Below, piece after piece: positions 1 to 7,481 of a stretch of 64,000 nucleotides of DNA. A program made the position numbers and the translations under genes. Below the pieces are notes generated by a model that was not told the origin of the DNA, did not search any database, and was given only the letters and a program-made list of their open reading frames with translations. This DNA comes from JBHJGP01 sp050331695. Lineage in GTDB: Bacteria > Pseudomonadota > Alphaproteobacteria > Geminicoccales > Geminicoccaceae. Every line of letters begins with the position of its first letter. Position 1 is the stretch's first letter. Where the stretch lies: NCBI GenBank assembly GCA_050331695.1, contig JBHJGP010000016.1:1-64000 (forward strand), written 5' to 3'.

Positions 1-1
1 C

Positions 2-529
2 ATATCGTTCTCCATGTGTGCCGAAATTTCAGCGGAGTTGCTCTAGGGGGCGGTGCAGAAGGCGCTTGGCATGCGGAAGGTGCTGGTCTGTTCCGCCGGG
101 AACGAGGGCTCTCTTCGATCCGTTAACATCGGCTATCCGGCGCGATATGGCGGCGTAATTACGGTGGCTGCTCACGACCGATTCGGCCGGCCCAGCGGCT
201 TTTCGTCGGCTGGCGGCGAGGTCGATATCAGCGGTCCTGGTGAAGACGTGTTGTCCACCTGGCCCTCCGGCTATGCCAAACGAAGCGGCACGTCGATGGC
301 GGCGCCTTGGGTGGCAGGCGTTGCCGCACTCATCCTTAGCAAACATCGGTTTGCGGCCGAAGAAGATAAGGCAAAAGGCAAGATTCCACGGTTCGACAAG
401 ACACCCGTGCAAAATTGCGAAGATATGCGTGAACACTTGCGCCGGATGGCCGCCCATGGCGGACACTTCAATGCTTTCGACGGTTACGGGCCCCTGTGGC
501 CCGGCGACTATCTGATGCGAGGCCTTTGA
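2..529 (+). pseudogene. S8 (subtilisin-like) protease, 3' part, interrupted by an in-frame TAG
   Basis: This is the C-terminal part of a subtilase whose 5' end lies outside the window. Reading from base 2, a typical subtilase strand (ISFSMCAEISAELL) runs into TAG at 44-46. The same frame then continues GAVQKALGMRKVLVCSAGNEG, which holds the oxyanion-hole Asn (SAGNEG), and further on the catalytic Ser in GTSMAAPWVAG. Family resemblance on both sides of the TAG means the stop lies inside the fold and not before a real start. A GTG at 53 could restart translation, but the product would lack the Asp and His regions. The gene sits directly upstream of the YcaO/TfuA genes, where a protease could act as a leader peptidase or maturation enzyme. 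It could be a recent nonsense mutation, a sequencing error or, less likely, stop readthrough. Confidence 0.75.
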
Positions 530-589
530 CTGTCTAGATTGACTTTTTCATCAACGCTTCTTTTTGGAAGCACAAATCGGGAGTGCATG

Positions 590-964
590 ATGAGGATACC
601 AGGAACACTATTGATCAACGCCGGCGGTGAAGTTTACTTCATTGAGGGTGGTATCAAAGGACATAAAATCGGTCATCGTCGTGATCTCAATCTTGATGGT
701 GACGGTTCGCTCAGCATTCAAGGCAACGTTGCCGCTGGCGATACCGTTCAATTGATCGACGATAGCAAGCTGCTCACAATGGAGAACGAGTTTCGCAGCG
801 GAGGCACGCCATCGCTTGACCCACGTGTTTATCCCACATCGGACGCGGGTTCGGGTGAAAGCAATATCGGTGTCGCACTGATTCAGGCCTACAGTGTGTT
901 CGTCGAGAGTAAGGAAGTTGGCATCGAATCGGTTACCGCCAACGACGATGCGGTGAGCATCTGA
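590..964 (+). CDS. Hypothetical protein in YcaO/TfuA locus
   Basis: I do not recognise this 124-residue protein. The start at 590 is chosen because CGGGAG ends six bases upstream; an ATG at 587 and a TTG at 539 are also in frame. The product has no signal peptide, no obvious membrane segment and no cysteine. The first half looks beta-rich (GTLLINAGGEVYFIEGG, then an Asp/Gly-rich turn LNLDGDGSL), and the tail is rich in Ser, Asp and Val. It lies between the interrupted S8 protease and the YcaO gene, 21 bases before the latter, so co-transcription is likely. It could be a substrate or precursor, a partner protein or an immunity factor for the locus. The sequence does not decide between these. 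Confidence 0.6.
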   Translation: MRIPGTLLINAGGEVYFIEGGIKGHKIGHRRDLNLDGDGSLSIQGNVAAGDTVQLIDDSKLLTMENEFRSGGTPSLDPRVYPTSDAGSGESNIGVALIQAYSVFVESKEVGIESVTANDDAVSI

Positions 965-985
965 CCTCTTGCGTGCAAACGATTG

Positions 986-2218
986 ATGGTCTCGAAAGGG
1001 TTTCTGCGCGGTACCCACAGGATTTGTGACCCGACCGAAACCCTTCGAGGCCTTGAACCCCATCTTCCGCGGTTCGGGATCACTCGGCTTGCCGACATCA
1101 CCGGTCTCGATCGCATCAATATCCCGACCGTCACTGCGGTCAGGCCCGCCGGCCTTGCTCTGGGCGTCAGCCAAGGCAAGGGATTGAGCCTGGCGGCTGC
1201 AAAGGCCTCGGCGATCGTCGAAGCGATCGAAGGCTGGGCAGCGGAACGGCTGACCGAGCCTCACCGCGTTTGTTGCGCGAGTTCACTTGCCGGTCGCGAA
1301 GCCGTGACGGACGTTTGTCGGCTGCCTCTCAAGCTTGGTCAAACACGTCCGCTCACCACGCCGATCGCCTGGGTACAGGGCCAGGATCTGATGAACGAGA
1401 TGGCGCCGATATGGACGCCTCTGCCACTCGTTCATCTTGATTTTGCATCCGATGAGCTTCCCGGCTCCGAGCTTTTTGTTAGCAGCAGCAATGGCCTGGC
1501 TGGTGGCAACACCTTGGCAGAGGCTTTGATCCACGCACTTTGTGAGCTCATTGAGCGTGACGCGGTGGCCATCTGGCACTGGCGAGGCCAGGAAGAGCGC
1601 GATCGCACCCAGATCTCGCTCGAAGGCGATCTGGGCCCGGACATAACCCGTCTTCTGGCGCTACTTGCCCAGGCCGACATGGACCTGGCGCTGTTTGACT
1701 GTACCAGCGACATTGGCATTCCAGCAGTGCACGCCGAGATCAGCGAACGCGTGGACAGGCTGCCCGCCTTCTTTCCCCGGCGCTTCGGCGGCGATGGCTG
1801 CCATCTTGATTCGGAAGTGGCCGTACTTCGCGCGATTACAGAGGCGGCGCAGTCGCGGCTCACCTTTATATCCGGCGCCCGGGACGATCTTGAGCTGTCA
1901 GGCTATCCCGCTGAAGACGCTGAGCCGCCGCGATTGCCGGCTCGGTCGAAACGACCGTTTGACGCCATGCCATCGCTGGCTAGTATAACCTTCGAGGATG
2001 ACCTTCAGCTCGTTCTTTCGAGGTTGAAAGCGATCGGGATCGATCAGGTCGCGATGATCGAGCTTCCGCTGCCCCAAAACGTGCCGCTCTCGGTCATTCG
2101 GTTGGTGGTGCCCGGTCTCGAGGGCAAATACAGGCCGCGTTACATCAGACCGGGACCGCGGGCGTTGAGCAGGATGTTCGCTCAATACGTCGGATCGTCG
2201 TTGAGCCCTGCCACATGA
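986..2218 (+). CDS. YcaO-family ATP-dependent cyclodehydratase/thioamidation-type protein
   Basis: YcaO proteins use ATP to activate peptide backbone amides, forming azolines or, with TfuA partners, thioamides in ribosomally made peptides. This 410-residue protein shows the family layout: an N-terminal GTHR...PTET segment, the GKGLSLAAAKASAIVEAIE helix around residues 64-83 carrying the Glu residues that hold Mg-ATP, and a second ATP/metal helix ALCELIERDA near residue 185. The C-terminus (SSLSPAT) lacks the Pro-rich tail of azoline-forming YcaO proteins. ATG at 986 follows a TTG at 983; neither has a strong ribosome site. The stop overlaps the TfuA start as ATGA, implying translational coupling. 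The family is clear, but the substrate is unknown. Confidence 0.88.
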   Translation: MVSKGFLRGTHRICDPTETLRGLEPHLPRFGITRLADITGLDRINIPTVTAVRPAGLALGVSQGKGLSLAAAKASAIVEAIEGWAAERLTEPHRVCCASSLAGREAVTDVCRLPLKLGQTRPLTTPIAWVQGQDLMNEMAPIWTPLPLVHLDFASDELPGSELFVSSSNGLAGGNTLAEALIHALCELIERDAVAIWHWRGQEERDRTQISLEGDLGPDITRLLALLAQADMDLALFDCTSDIGIPAVHAEISERVDRLPAFFPRRFGGDGCHLDSEVAVLRAITEAAQSRLTFISGARDDLELSGYPAEDAEPPRLPARSKRPFDAMPSLASITFEDDLQLVLSRLKAIGIDQVAMIELPLPQNVPLSVIRLVVPGLEGKYRPRYIRPGPRALSRMFAQYVGSSLSPAT

Positions 2219-2946
2219 ACGGCACGGTTGTCTTCCTTGGCCCCACGCTGGGCTTGCGAGAAGCCGTAAAGCTCCTGGACGCAGATTACCGGCCACCGGC
2301 GGCTCGCAGCGACGTGACCAAGGCCGTCGGCGAAGGAATTCAGACGATCCTGCTCATCGACGGTCATTTTCACAGCGTGCCGACCGTCACTCATAAGGAG
2401 CTGATGTTCGCTCTCGCTTCAGGTGTTCGGGTGATCGGCGCCGCCAGTCTGGGCGCGCTACGCGCGGCGGAACTGGAACCGTTCGGCATGGAGGGTTACG
2501 GGTGGGTCTACGAAGCCTACCGTTCTGGCAGCCTCACCCGTGACGACGAGGTGGCCGTGCAATCTGCACCTGAGGAACTGGGCTTCGCGCCCGTAACCGA
2601 TGCTTTGGTGGACATTCGGGGCACGCTCGAAGCGGCCAAGCGAGCAGGCGTCATCGACGAAGAAGCGGACGCGCTTTTAGCGATGGCGCAGGCTACCCAT
2701 TTTCCGATGCGGACCTGGACGAACCTGATCGGGCAAGCTCGCGCCGCCGGTCTGGACGTGGACCAGCTCGAGGCCTGGTTGCCTCAGGGTCGCTGCAGCC
2801 GGAAGGCCGAGGATTCGAAGGCGGTTCTGACGAAACTCGCCGATGGATCGCTGCCGCCCAAGCCTAATTCTTCGTTTACCTGGGCAGAAACGTTTCATTT
2901 CCACAGGCTCCGTCAAAGCGTCGGTGTCGTGCCGCCTTGCGACTAA
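2215..2946 (+). CDS. TfuA-like protein
   Basis: TfuA-like proteins were named from the trifolitoxin locus of Rhizobium and are usual partners of YcaO enzymes. In characterised systems they are thought to deliver or release sulfide for backbone thioamidation. The 243-residue product begins with VVFLGPTLGLREA, has the family's Asp-rich strand (ILLIDGHFHSVPTVTHKELM) near residues 42-62, and the conserved GVRVIGAASLGALRAAEL and FGMEGYGWVYEAY blocks around residues 70-100. No signal peptide or membrane helix is visible, so it should be cytoplasmic. Its ATG overlaps the YcaO stop. The YcaO-TfuA pairing supports peptide thioamidation or related ring chemistry as the role of this locus; that is an inference from family context. 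Confidence 0.88.
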   Translation: MNGTVVFLGPTLGLREAVKLLDADYRPPAARSDVTKAVGEGIQTILLIDGHFHSVPTVTHKELMFALASGVRVIGAASLGALRAAELEPFGMEGYGWVYEAYRSGSLTRDDEVAVQSAPEELGFAPVTDALVDIRGTLEAAKRAGVIDEEADALLAMAQATHFPMRTWTNLIGQARAAGLDVDQLEAWLPQGRCSRKAEDSKAVLTKLADGSLPPKPNSSFTWAETFHFHRLRQSVGVVPPCD

Positions 2947-3282
2947 CCCCCGGGCGATCGCGCCAGTCGGACCGTCACAATCCCGCCAGTGGAAAATCGC
3001 GCCGATCGAAGAACGAAGCTTCCAGCACCGAGACGACTGCGAAGCTTAGGCCATCAATTTGGACGGCGACAATCGCCTTTGATCTTGTGATCGTTTCCGG
3101 AACCCTCACGACCTTTCGACGTTGTCGAGGGCTTAGCGGTCCTAGTCGCCCGGCCAGATGGTCGTTTCGCCAGTCCCAGGCGGAGCGAACCAAAATCTCG
3201 GGCCTCCACCGGCGGGCGGGTTGGCCGGCATCGCGGGTCTGCCGTCTCGAGCCTGGCTGTCATCCATCTTGACGAAGACTGA
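2947..3282. other. Intergenic region after tfuA, with a possible minus-strand ORF remnant
   Basis: No gene is called with confidence in these 336 bases. On the minus strand, 3193-2975 (TTG start) encodes 72 residues of protein-like composition, with a Trp-rich start (WDWRNDHLAGRLGPLSPRQR) and a hydrophobic end (FAVVSVLEASFFD). I could not assign it to a family, and it may be a gene fragment. I looked here for a short precursor peptide for the YcaO/TfuA pair and found no convincing candidate. No intrinsic terminator was seen. Confidence 0.3.
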
Positions 3283-4323
3283 GTGAACTTGTCGATTTTC
3301 GCTGAATTGCCCCTCTGGAGCGTATTTGCGCTCTTCGCCCTGGCCGGTGTCGTGATCCTGATATGCGGCCTGCAGATGACCGACTTGGCGGACCGTATTG
3401 CTGATCGAACCGGCTTCGGTGAGGCGGTCGTCGGCGGTATCCTGCTCGGCGCGTCCACATCACTCTCGGGCGCCATCGTTTCCGTGACCGCGGCTCTTGA
3501 CGACCGGGCGTCGCTGGCCTTTTCCAACGGCATCGGCGGGATCGCCGCGCAGACGGCGTTTTTGGCACTCGCCGATCTGATCTATCGCCGCGCCAATTTG
3601 GAGCACGCCTCCGCCGAGCTTGCCAATCTGTTCCAATGCTCCCTTCTCATCCTGATGCTTTCCGTGCCCCTGGTGGCGTTCACCGCGCCGGAGATCGCAA
3701 TCTGGTCGGTGCACCCGGCATCCATCGTTCTCGTCGGGCTCTACATTGTCGGTGTGAGAGCGACGGTTCAGGTTCGAGAAAACCCGATGTGGCGTCCGGT
3801 CCGGACCCGAGAGACCCGCGAGGATGCGCCGGAAGACGAAGAAGACGCGGCCAAGAGTCCGACCACCTTGCTGGTTCGGTTCGCGCTTCTCATGGTGATC
3901 CTATCGGTCGCTGGCTGGACGATCGCACGATGTGCCGGCGTCATCACCGATGAGATCGGTATTTCGGCGACGACCGTGGGCGCCTTGATGACGGCCGTGG
4001 TCACGTCGATGCCGGAACTGGTCACAACCATCACCGCGGTTCGGCGAGGCGCGTTGCAGTTGGCGGTCGGCGGCATTATCGGCGGCAACACATTCGACAG
4101 CCTGTTCCTGACCTTGTCAGATATCGGCTATCGTGACGGTTCGATCTATCACGCGGTCGGTCCCCAAGACTTTTTTTGGCTCGCCGTTGGTCTGAGCATG
4201 ACCGCGGTCTTGCTCCTGGGACTGATCTTGCGCGAAAGACGCGGACCTGTGGGTATCGGCATCGAGAGCGCGGGTATCCTGACGATCTATGGTGGCGCGA
4301 TCCTGATTCAGGCCGCGATGTGA
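3283..4323 (+). CDS. CaCA-superfamily (Na+/Ca2+ exchanger-like) membrane protein
   Basis: This 346-residue inner-membrane protein has about ten hydrophobic segments in two halves, split by an acidic cytoplasmic loop (EDAPEDEEDAA, near residue 185). The second half carries the canonical alpha-repeat: TSMPELVTT with the ion-binding Glu, then GGIIGGNTFDSLF. The first half has the matching position but reads GASTSLSGAIVSV followed by SNGIGGIAAQTAF, so the Pro-Glu pair is missing. CaCA members exchange Ca2+ or other cations for Na+ or H+. Losing one acidic site may change ion choice or stoichiometry. GTG is used as the start. The DedA-like gene follows after 28 bases on the same strand, so the two may be co-transcribed. 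Confidence 0.75.
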   Translation: MNLSIFAELPLWSVFALFALAGVVILICGLQMTDLADRIADRTGFGEAVVGGILLGASTSLSGAIVSVTAALDDRASLAFSNGIGGIAAQTAFLALADLIYRRANLEHASAELANLFQCSLLILMLSVPLVAFTAPEIAIWSVHPASIVLVGLYIVGVRATVQVRENPMWRPVRTRETREDAPEDEEDAAKSPTTLLVRFALLMVILSVAGWTIARCAGVITDEIGISATTVGALMTAVVTSMPELVTTITAVRRGALQLAVGGIIGGNTFDSLFLTLSDIGYRDGSIYHAVGPQDFFWLAVGLSMTAVLLLGLILRERRGPVGIGIESAGILTIYGGAILIQAAM

Positions 4324-4351
4324 CGGATCCGCGTTTTCCCCTGATGGGAGC

Positions 4352-4936
4352 TTGATCCTGACGAGGGTAAGATCCTGGGCCGAACGGCTTACTGACCGAG
4401 CCGCGGGCAAGCCACAATTGGCCCTGGCGTCTTTTCTGGAGAGCACGATCGTGCCGATCCCTTTGGAGGCGCTCGTGGCACCCTTGATGATGGCGAGATA
4501 CGATCGGGCGCTAGGCATTGCCCTCACGATCTGGCTTGGCTGTCTCGCCGGCGCGCTTAGCTTTTATGCCATTGGTGGATTGTTGTTCGAACCGTTGGTG
4601 GAACCGGTCCTTCAGACGCTCGGTCTTGCCACCGAATTCGACGACATGGGCAATCGGTTGGACCAGGAGGGGGTGTTCTGGGCCGTCTTTTTGATTTCGA
4701 TCTCGCCCGTTCCGTTTCAGTTGGCGACGCTCGGAGCCGGCAGTGCCGGCGGCGATCCGACGACCTTCACGCTGGCCGTCGCCTCGTCCCGGGGCTTGCG
4801 CTATTTCGGCCTGGCAATCCTGGCGCTGACGCTGGGGCCAAGGCTCACTCATGTCTTGAACCATGGCCCGGTACCGGTCATCGCGATCATCGTGGCGCTG
4901 GTCTTGGGCTACGTGGCGTTCCAAATACTCAGGTGA
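4352..4936 (+). CDS. DedA/VTT-domain (YqaA-like) membrane protein
   Basis: This 194-residue membrane protein has the hallmark FLESTIVPIPLEALVAPLMM segment near residues 28-48, then GLLFEPLVE and the conserved SISPVPFQLATLGAGSAG re-entrant region around residues 112-130, with three further hydrophobic spans. That is the VTT/SNARE-associated fold of DedA and YqaA proteins, which are linked to lipid-carrier flipping and membrane homeostasis. The start is TTG, with GGGAG a few bases upstream. It lies just downstream of the CaCA-like gene and before a GC-rich hairpin. The exact substrate is unknown. Confidence 0.78.
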   Translation: MILTRVRSWAERLTDRAAGKPQLALASFLESTIVPIPLEALVAPLMMARYDRALGIALTIWLGCLAGALSFYAIGGLLFEPLVEPVLQTLGLATEFDDMGNRLDQEGVFWAVFLISISPVPFQLATLGAGSAGGDPTTFTLAVASSRGLRYFGLAILALTLGPRLTHVLNHGPVPVIAIIVALVLGYVAFQILR

Positions 4937-4971
4937 TGTTGGTCGCTGACGGTGCTGACGGCCACGTCATC

Positions 4972-4993
4972 GAGCCCCCCGGGACGGGGGCTC
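4972..4993 (+). terminator. GC-rich hairpin downstream of DedA-like gene
   Basis: GAGCCCCC and GGGGGCTC form a perfect 8-bp stem around the loop CGGGAC, 36 bases after the DedA-like stop codon and 20 bases before the lyase start. No U-tract follows, so it may be a weak or factor-dependent terminator, or a 5' mRNA structure of the lyase gene. Confidence 0.4.
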
Positions 4994-5013
4994 TGGTCCT
5001 GAGGTGAGCTCTC

Positions 5014-6459
5014 ATGAACCTTATGCGCCGAGGGCACACCTTGAAGAACATCGGCCTCGGGCTTCTTTGCTTGGTGATTCTCGCCACCTGCGCGCGTATT
5101 CCCGATCCCGAGATAGAACCCCCGCGAACCGTCAAAGCCTTCCCGGGCGCGCTTGGGTTCGGCGCTGACGCCAGCGGTGGACGCGGGGGGAAAGTCGTGC
5201 GCGTCACCAATCTTCGGGACGCGGGTGAGGGCTCTTTACGTTGGGCGCTCGAGGATCTGACCGGGCCCAGGATCGTGATCTTCGACGTCGCTGGCCTGAT
5301 CACGCTCCGGGACCAGATCCGGGTGAATGGCGACGTCACCGTTGCCGGCCAGACGGCGCCGGGCGCGCTGACAATTCGGGGCGCCCGTCTGCAGATTGTG
5401 GGCAGCAATGTCATTATCCGAGGCCTTCGGCTCCGGCCTGGAGACGATCCGAATGGCCAGGATCCGGAGAGCCGCGACGCGCTGTCGATCGGCGCCGCCG
5501 ATCGAGTCGTCGAAGATGTGATCATCGACCGTAATTCGTTGAGCTGGGCGACCGACGAGAACGCGGCCACCTGGTTTCCAGTCCGAAACGTAAGCCTCTC
5601 GAACAACATCATCGCCGAAGGGCTGAACCGGTCGATCCATCCCGAAGGCGAGCACAGCATGGGCGCCCTTATCGGTGATGACGCCGAACGGATCTCGGTG
5701 ATCGCCAATATCTTCGCCCACAACAAATATCGAAACCCGCAAGCGAAAAACGCCCGGGCCGTCGAGATCTTCAACAATCTGATTTACAATTATGGGCCGG
5801 GCGGCGTGGAACTGCTGGCCGATGGTGAGACGCCTTCGACGGCTCGTGTGGCAGGCAATCTGTTCATTCCGGGCGCCGCGTCACTGGACCGCGAGCCGAT
5901 CCGTTTGCACGGCGAGGACCGCGCGGGACGCTACGTCGTCGAACAGAACCTTGCCCTCACGCTCGACAGCGAGACGGTCACGAGCGCAGACCGCATTGGC
6001 GGGGACGGGCGATCGAGGGTGATCTCGGAATATGCCTTCTCCGGTAGTGGCTACCGAGCGTTGGCTACGGATCAAGTCGAAAGCCATGTGCTCGCTTATG
6101 CCGGTGCCAGAGTGCCGGATGTCGATCCGATCGACCGGCGGATCCTGGCGTCGGTTCGCGACCGAACCGGTGATCTGATCGATACGCCAGCCGAAGTTGG
6201 CGGTTACCTGCTGCCTGAGCCGTGCCCCCGTCGTCCGGACAGCGACGGTGACGGCATGCCCGACCAGTTTGAGCTGGACCAAGGCTTCGACCCATCGATC
6301 GATGACGCTGGTCTCGATGATGACGCCGACGGCTACACGAACATTGAGGAATATCTGAACGCCCTGATTTCCGCTTCACCCGGACTGGGGGCGATGGCCG
6401 TCGATCCAGTCGGCGACGTCTCCTTTGAGGCCGTTTGCAGCGCGGCCGGGTTGACGTAA
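5014..6459 (+). CDS. Pectate-lyase-like (PL1-type beta-helix) lipoprotein
   Basis: The N-terminus is a lipoprotein signal ending in the lipobox LATC, with Cys26 as the lipidation site. The mature protein should be membrane-anchored. From residue 45 (FPGALGFGADASGGRGG) the sequence follows polysaccharide lyase family 1 right-handed beta-helix proteins: VAGQTAPG, NSLSWATDEN, then HPEGEHSMGALIGD and HNKYRNPQ with the candidate catalytic Arg. Near the C-terminus are two calcium-type loops, DSDGDGMPDQFELDQG and DDDADGYTNIEEYLN, as in thrombospondin type-3 repeats. Family members cleave polygalacturonate by beta-elimination using Ca2+, but the true substrate here is unproven. It is a paralogue of the lyase at 29016 without the binding modules. 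Its last 84 bases overlap the convergent GT2 gene. Confidence 0.83.
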   Translation: MNLMRRGHTLKNIGLGLLCLVILATCARIPDPEIEPPRTVKAFPGALGFGADASGGRGGKVVRVTNLRDAGEGSLRWALEDLTGPRIVIFDVAGLITLRDQIRVNGDVTVAGQTAPGALTIRGARLQIVGSNVIIRGLRLRPGDDPNGQDPESRDALSIGAADRVVEDVIIDRNSLSWATDENAATWFPVRNVSLSNNIIAEGLNRSIHPEGEHSMGALIGDDAERISVIANIFAHNKYRNPQAKNARAVEIFNNLIYNYGPGGVELLADGETPSTARVAGNLFIPGAASLDREPIRLHGEDRAGRYVVEQNLALTLDSETVTSADRIGGDGRSRVISEYAFSGSGYRALATDQVESHVLAYAGARVPDVDPIDRRILASVRDRTGDLIDTPAEVGGYLLPEPCPRRPDSDGDGMPDQFELDQGFDPSIDDAGLDDDADGYTNIEEYLNALISASPGLGAMAVDPVGDVSFEAVCSAAGLT

Positions 6460-7398
6460 CCGTTTGGCGATCGCCGCTGATTGCTCGATGCCCACGACCG
6501 CCCGGGCTAGCTCCTTCGCTTTGCCGCCGAACTCGTCGAACGGGTAGGTGACCAGTGCCGTCGCTGCATTCCGCAGATGGCGCTTACGGTCATAGTCGAT
6601 CGTGGTCTGAGCCCGGGCGAATTCCGCTCTGCTGAAGGCGCGCAAGTAAGCGAACGGTCGGCGCCAGAGCGGGACCCGACGGCCGATCTCGCGAGCGCTG
6701 AGGCCATGGAGTGTGCGGTGTCGTGCCCAGATATTCTGATGCGACATGTTTCGGTCGTGCCAGCGGTAGAGCGTGACCGGTTTTTCGACGAAACCGATCT
6801 GCCCTTCAGCGGCGATCCGCATCCAAAGTTCCCAATCCTCACACCAGCGGATGTCTGGGTCCCACGGCCCCACCCGATCGAAGATCGAGCGTCGGACCAA
6901 GACCATCGACGGAATGCCGACACAAATGGAAAACACGATCTCCCGCCTGAGTTGGGGCATGGCGGGTCGCCCGTAGCTCATGATGTAGCGCTTCGACGGG
7001 TCGTCCATTTGCCACCAGATCTTGTCGCCGCTGACCAAGTCCAGCGACGGCTGGGAAAGGAATAGATCGAGCTGGTTTTGCGTCTTATCGGGCAGCCAAG
7101 CGTCGTCACCGTCGAGAAATGCAATCAGATCGCCCGTGGTACGGCTGAGACCATTGTTACGTGCCGCCCCCGGGCCCTGGTTTAACTGACGCAAAAGCTG
7201 CACGCCGTCCTTTTCGAAGCTCAGGGCGATGTCCGGCGTGGCATCCACGGAGCCGTCGTCGACCACCAGGATCTCATCCAGAGGTCTGGTCTGGTTGAGG
7301 ACGCTGATGATGGCTTCTCTCAAGTGCGCGGCCTCATTGTAGGCTGTGAGGATGGCACTTATCCGAGGGTTCCATTCAGGCACGTATCTCGCCTTCAA
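6376..7398 (-). CDS. Family 2 glycosyltransferase
   Basis: This 340-residue GT-A glycosyltransferase has the family-2 start ISAILTAYNEAAHLREAI, the nucleotide-binding VVDDGSVDATPD, the metal-binding DXD-type FLDGDDAW near residue 95, and the acceptor-side WCEDWELWMR block near residue 186. It adds a sugar to the lipid-linked repeat unit of the polysaccharide made by this operon. The start is TTG at 7398, with a possible GTG five codons in. It is the last gene of the operon, and its 3' end overlaps the convergent lyase gene by 84 bases. The sugar donor cannot be told from sequence alone. Confidence 0.85.
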   Translation of the reverse strand: MKARYVPEWNPRISAILTAYNEAAHLREAIISVLNQTRPLDEILVVDDGSVDATPDIALSFEKDGVQLLRQLNQGPGAARNNGLSRTTGDLIAFLDGDDAWLPDKTQNQLDLFLSQPSLDLVSGDKIWWQMDDPSKRYIMSYGRPAMPQLRREIVFSICVGIPSMVLVRRSIFDRVGPWDPDIRWCEDWELWMRIAAEGQIGFVEKPVTLYRWHDRNMSHQNIWARHRTLHGLSAREIGRRVPLWRRPFAYLRAFSRAEFARAQTTIDYDRKRHLRNAATALVTYPFDEFGGKAKELARAVVGIEQSAAIAKRLRQPGRAANGLKGDVADWIDGHRPQSG

Positions 7399-7481
7399 TA
7401 GTGTCGTTGTTGTCCAGCGCGTCTAACTCTTTTGGATGACAAATCGAGCACGAAGTCTATCGTCGATGATGCCAGCCCGGG

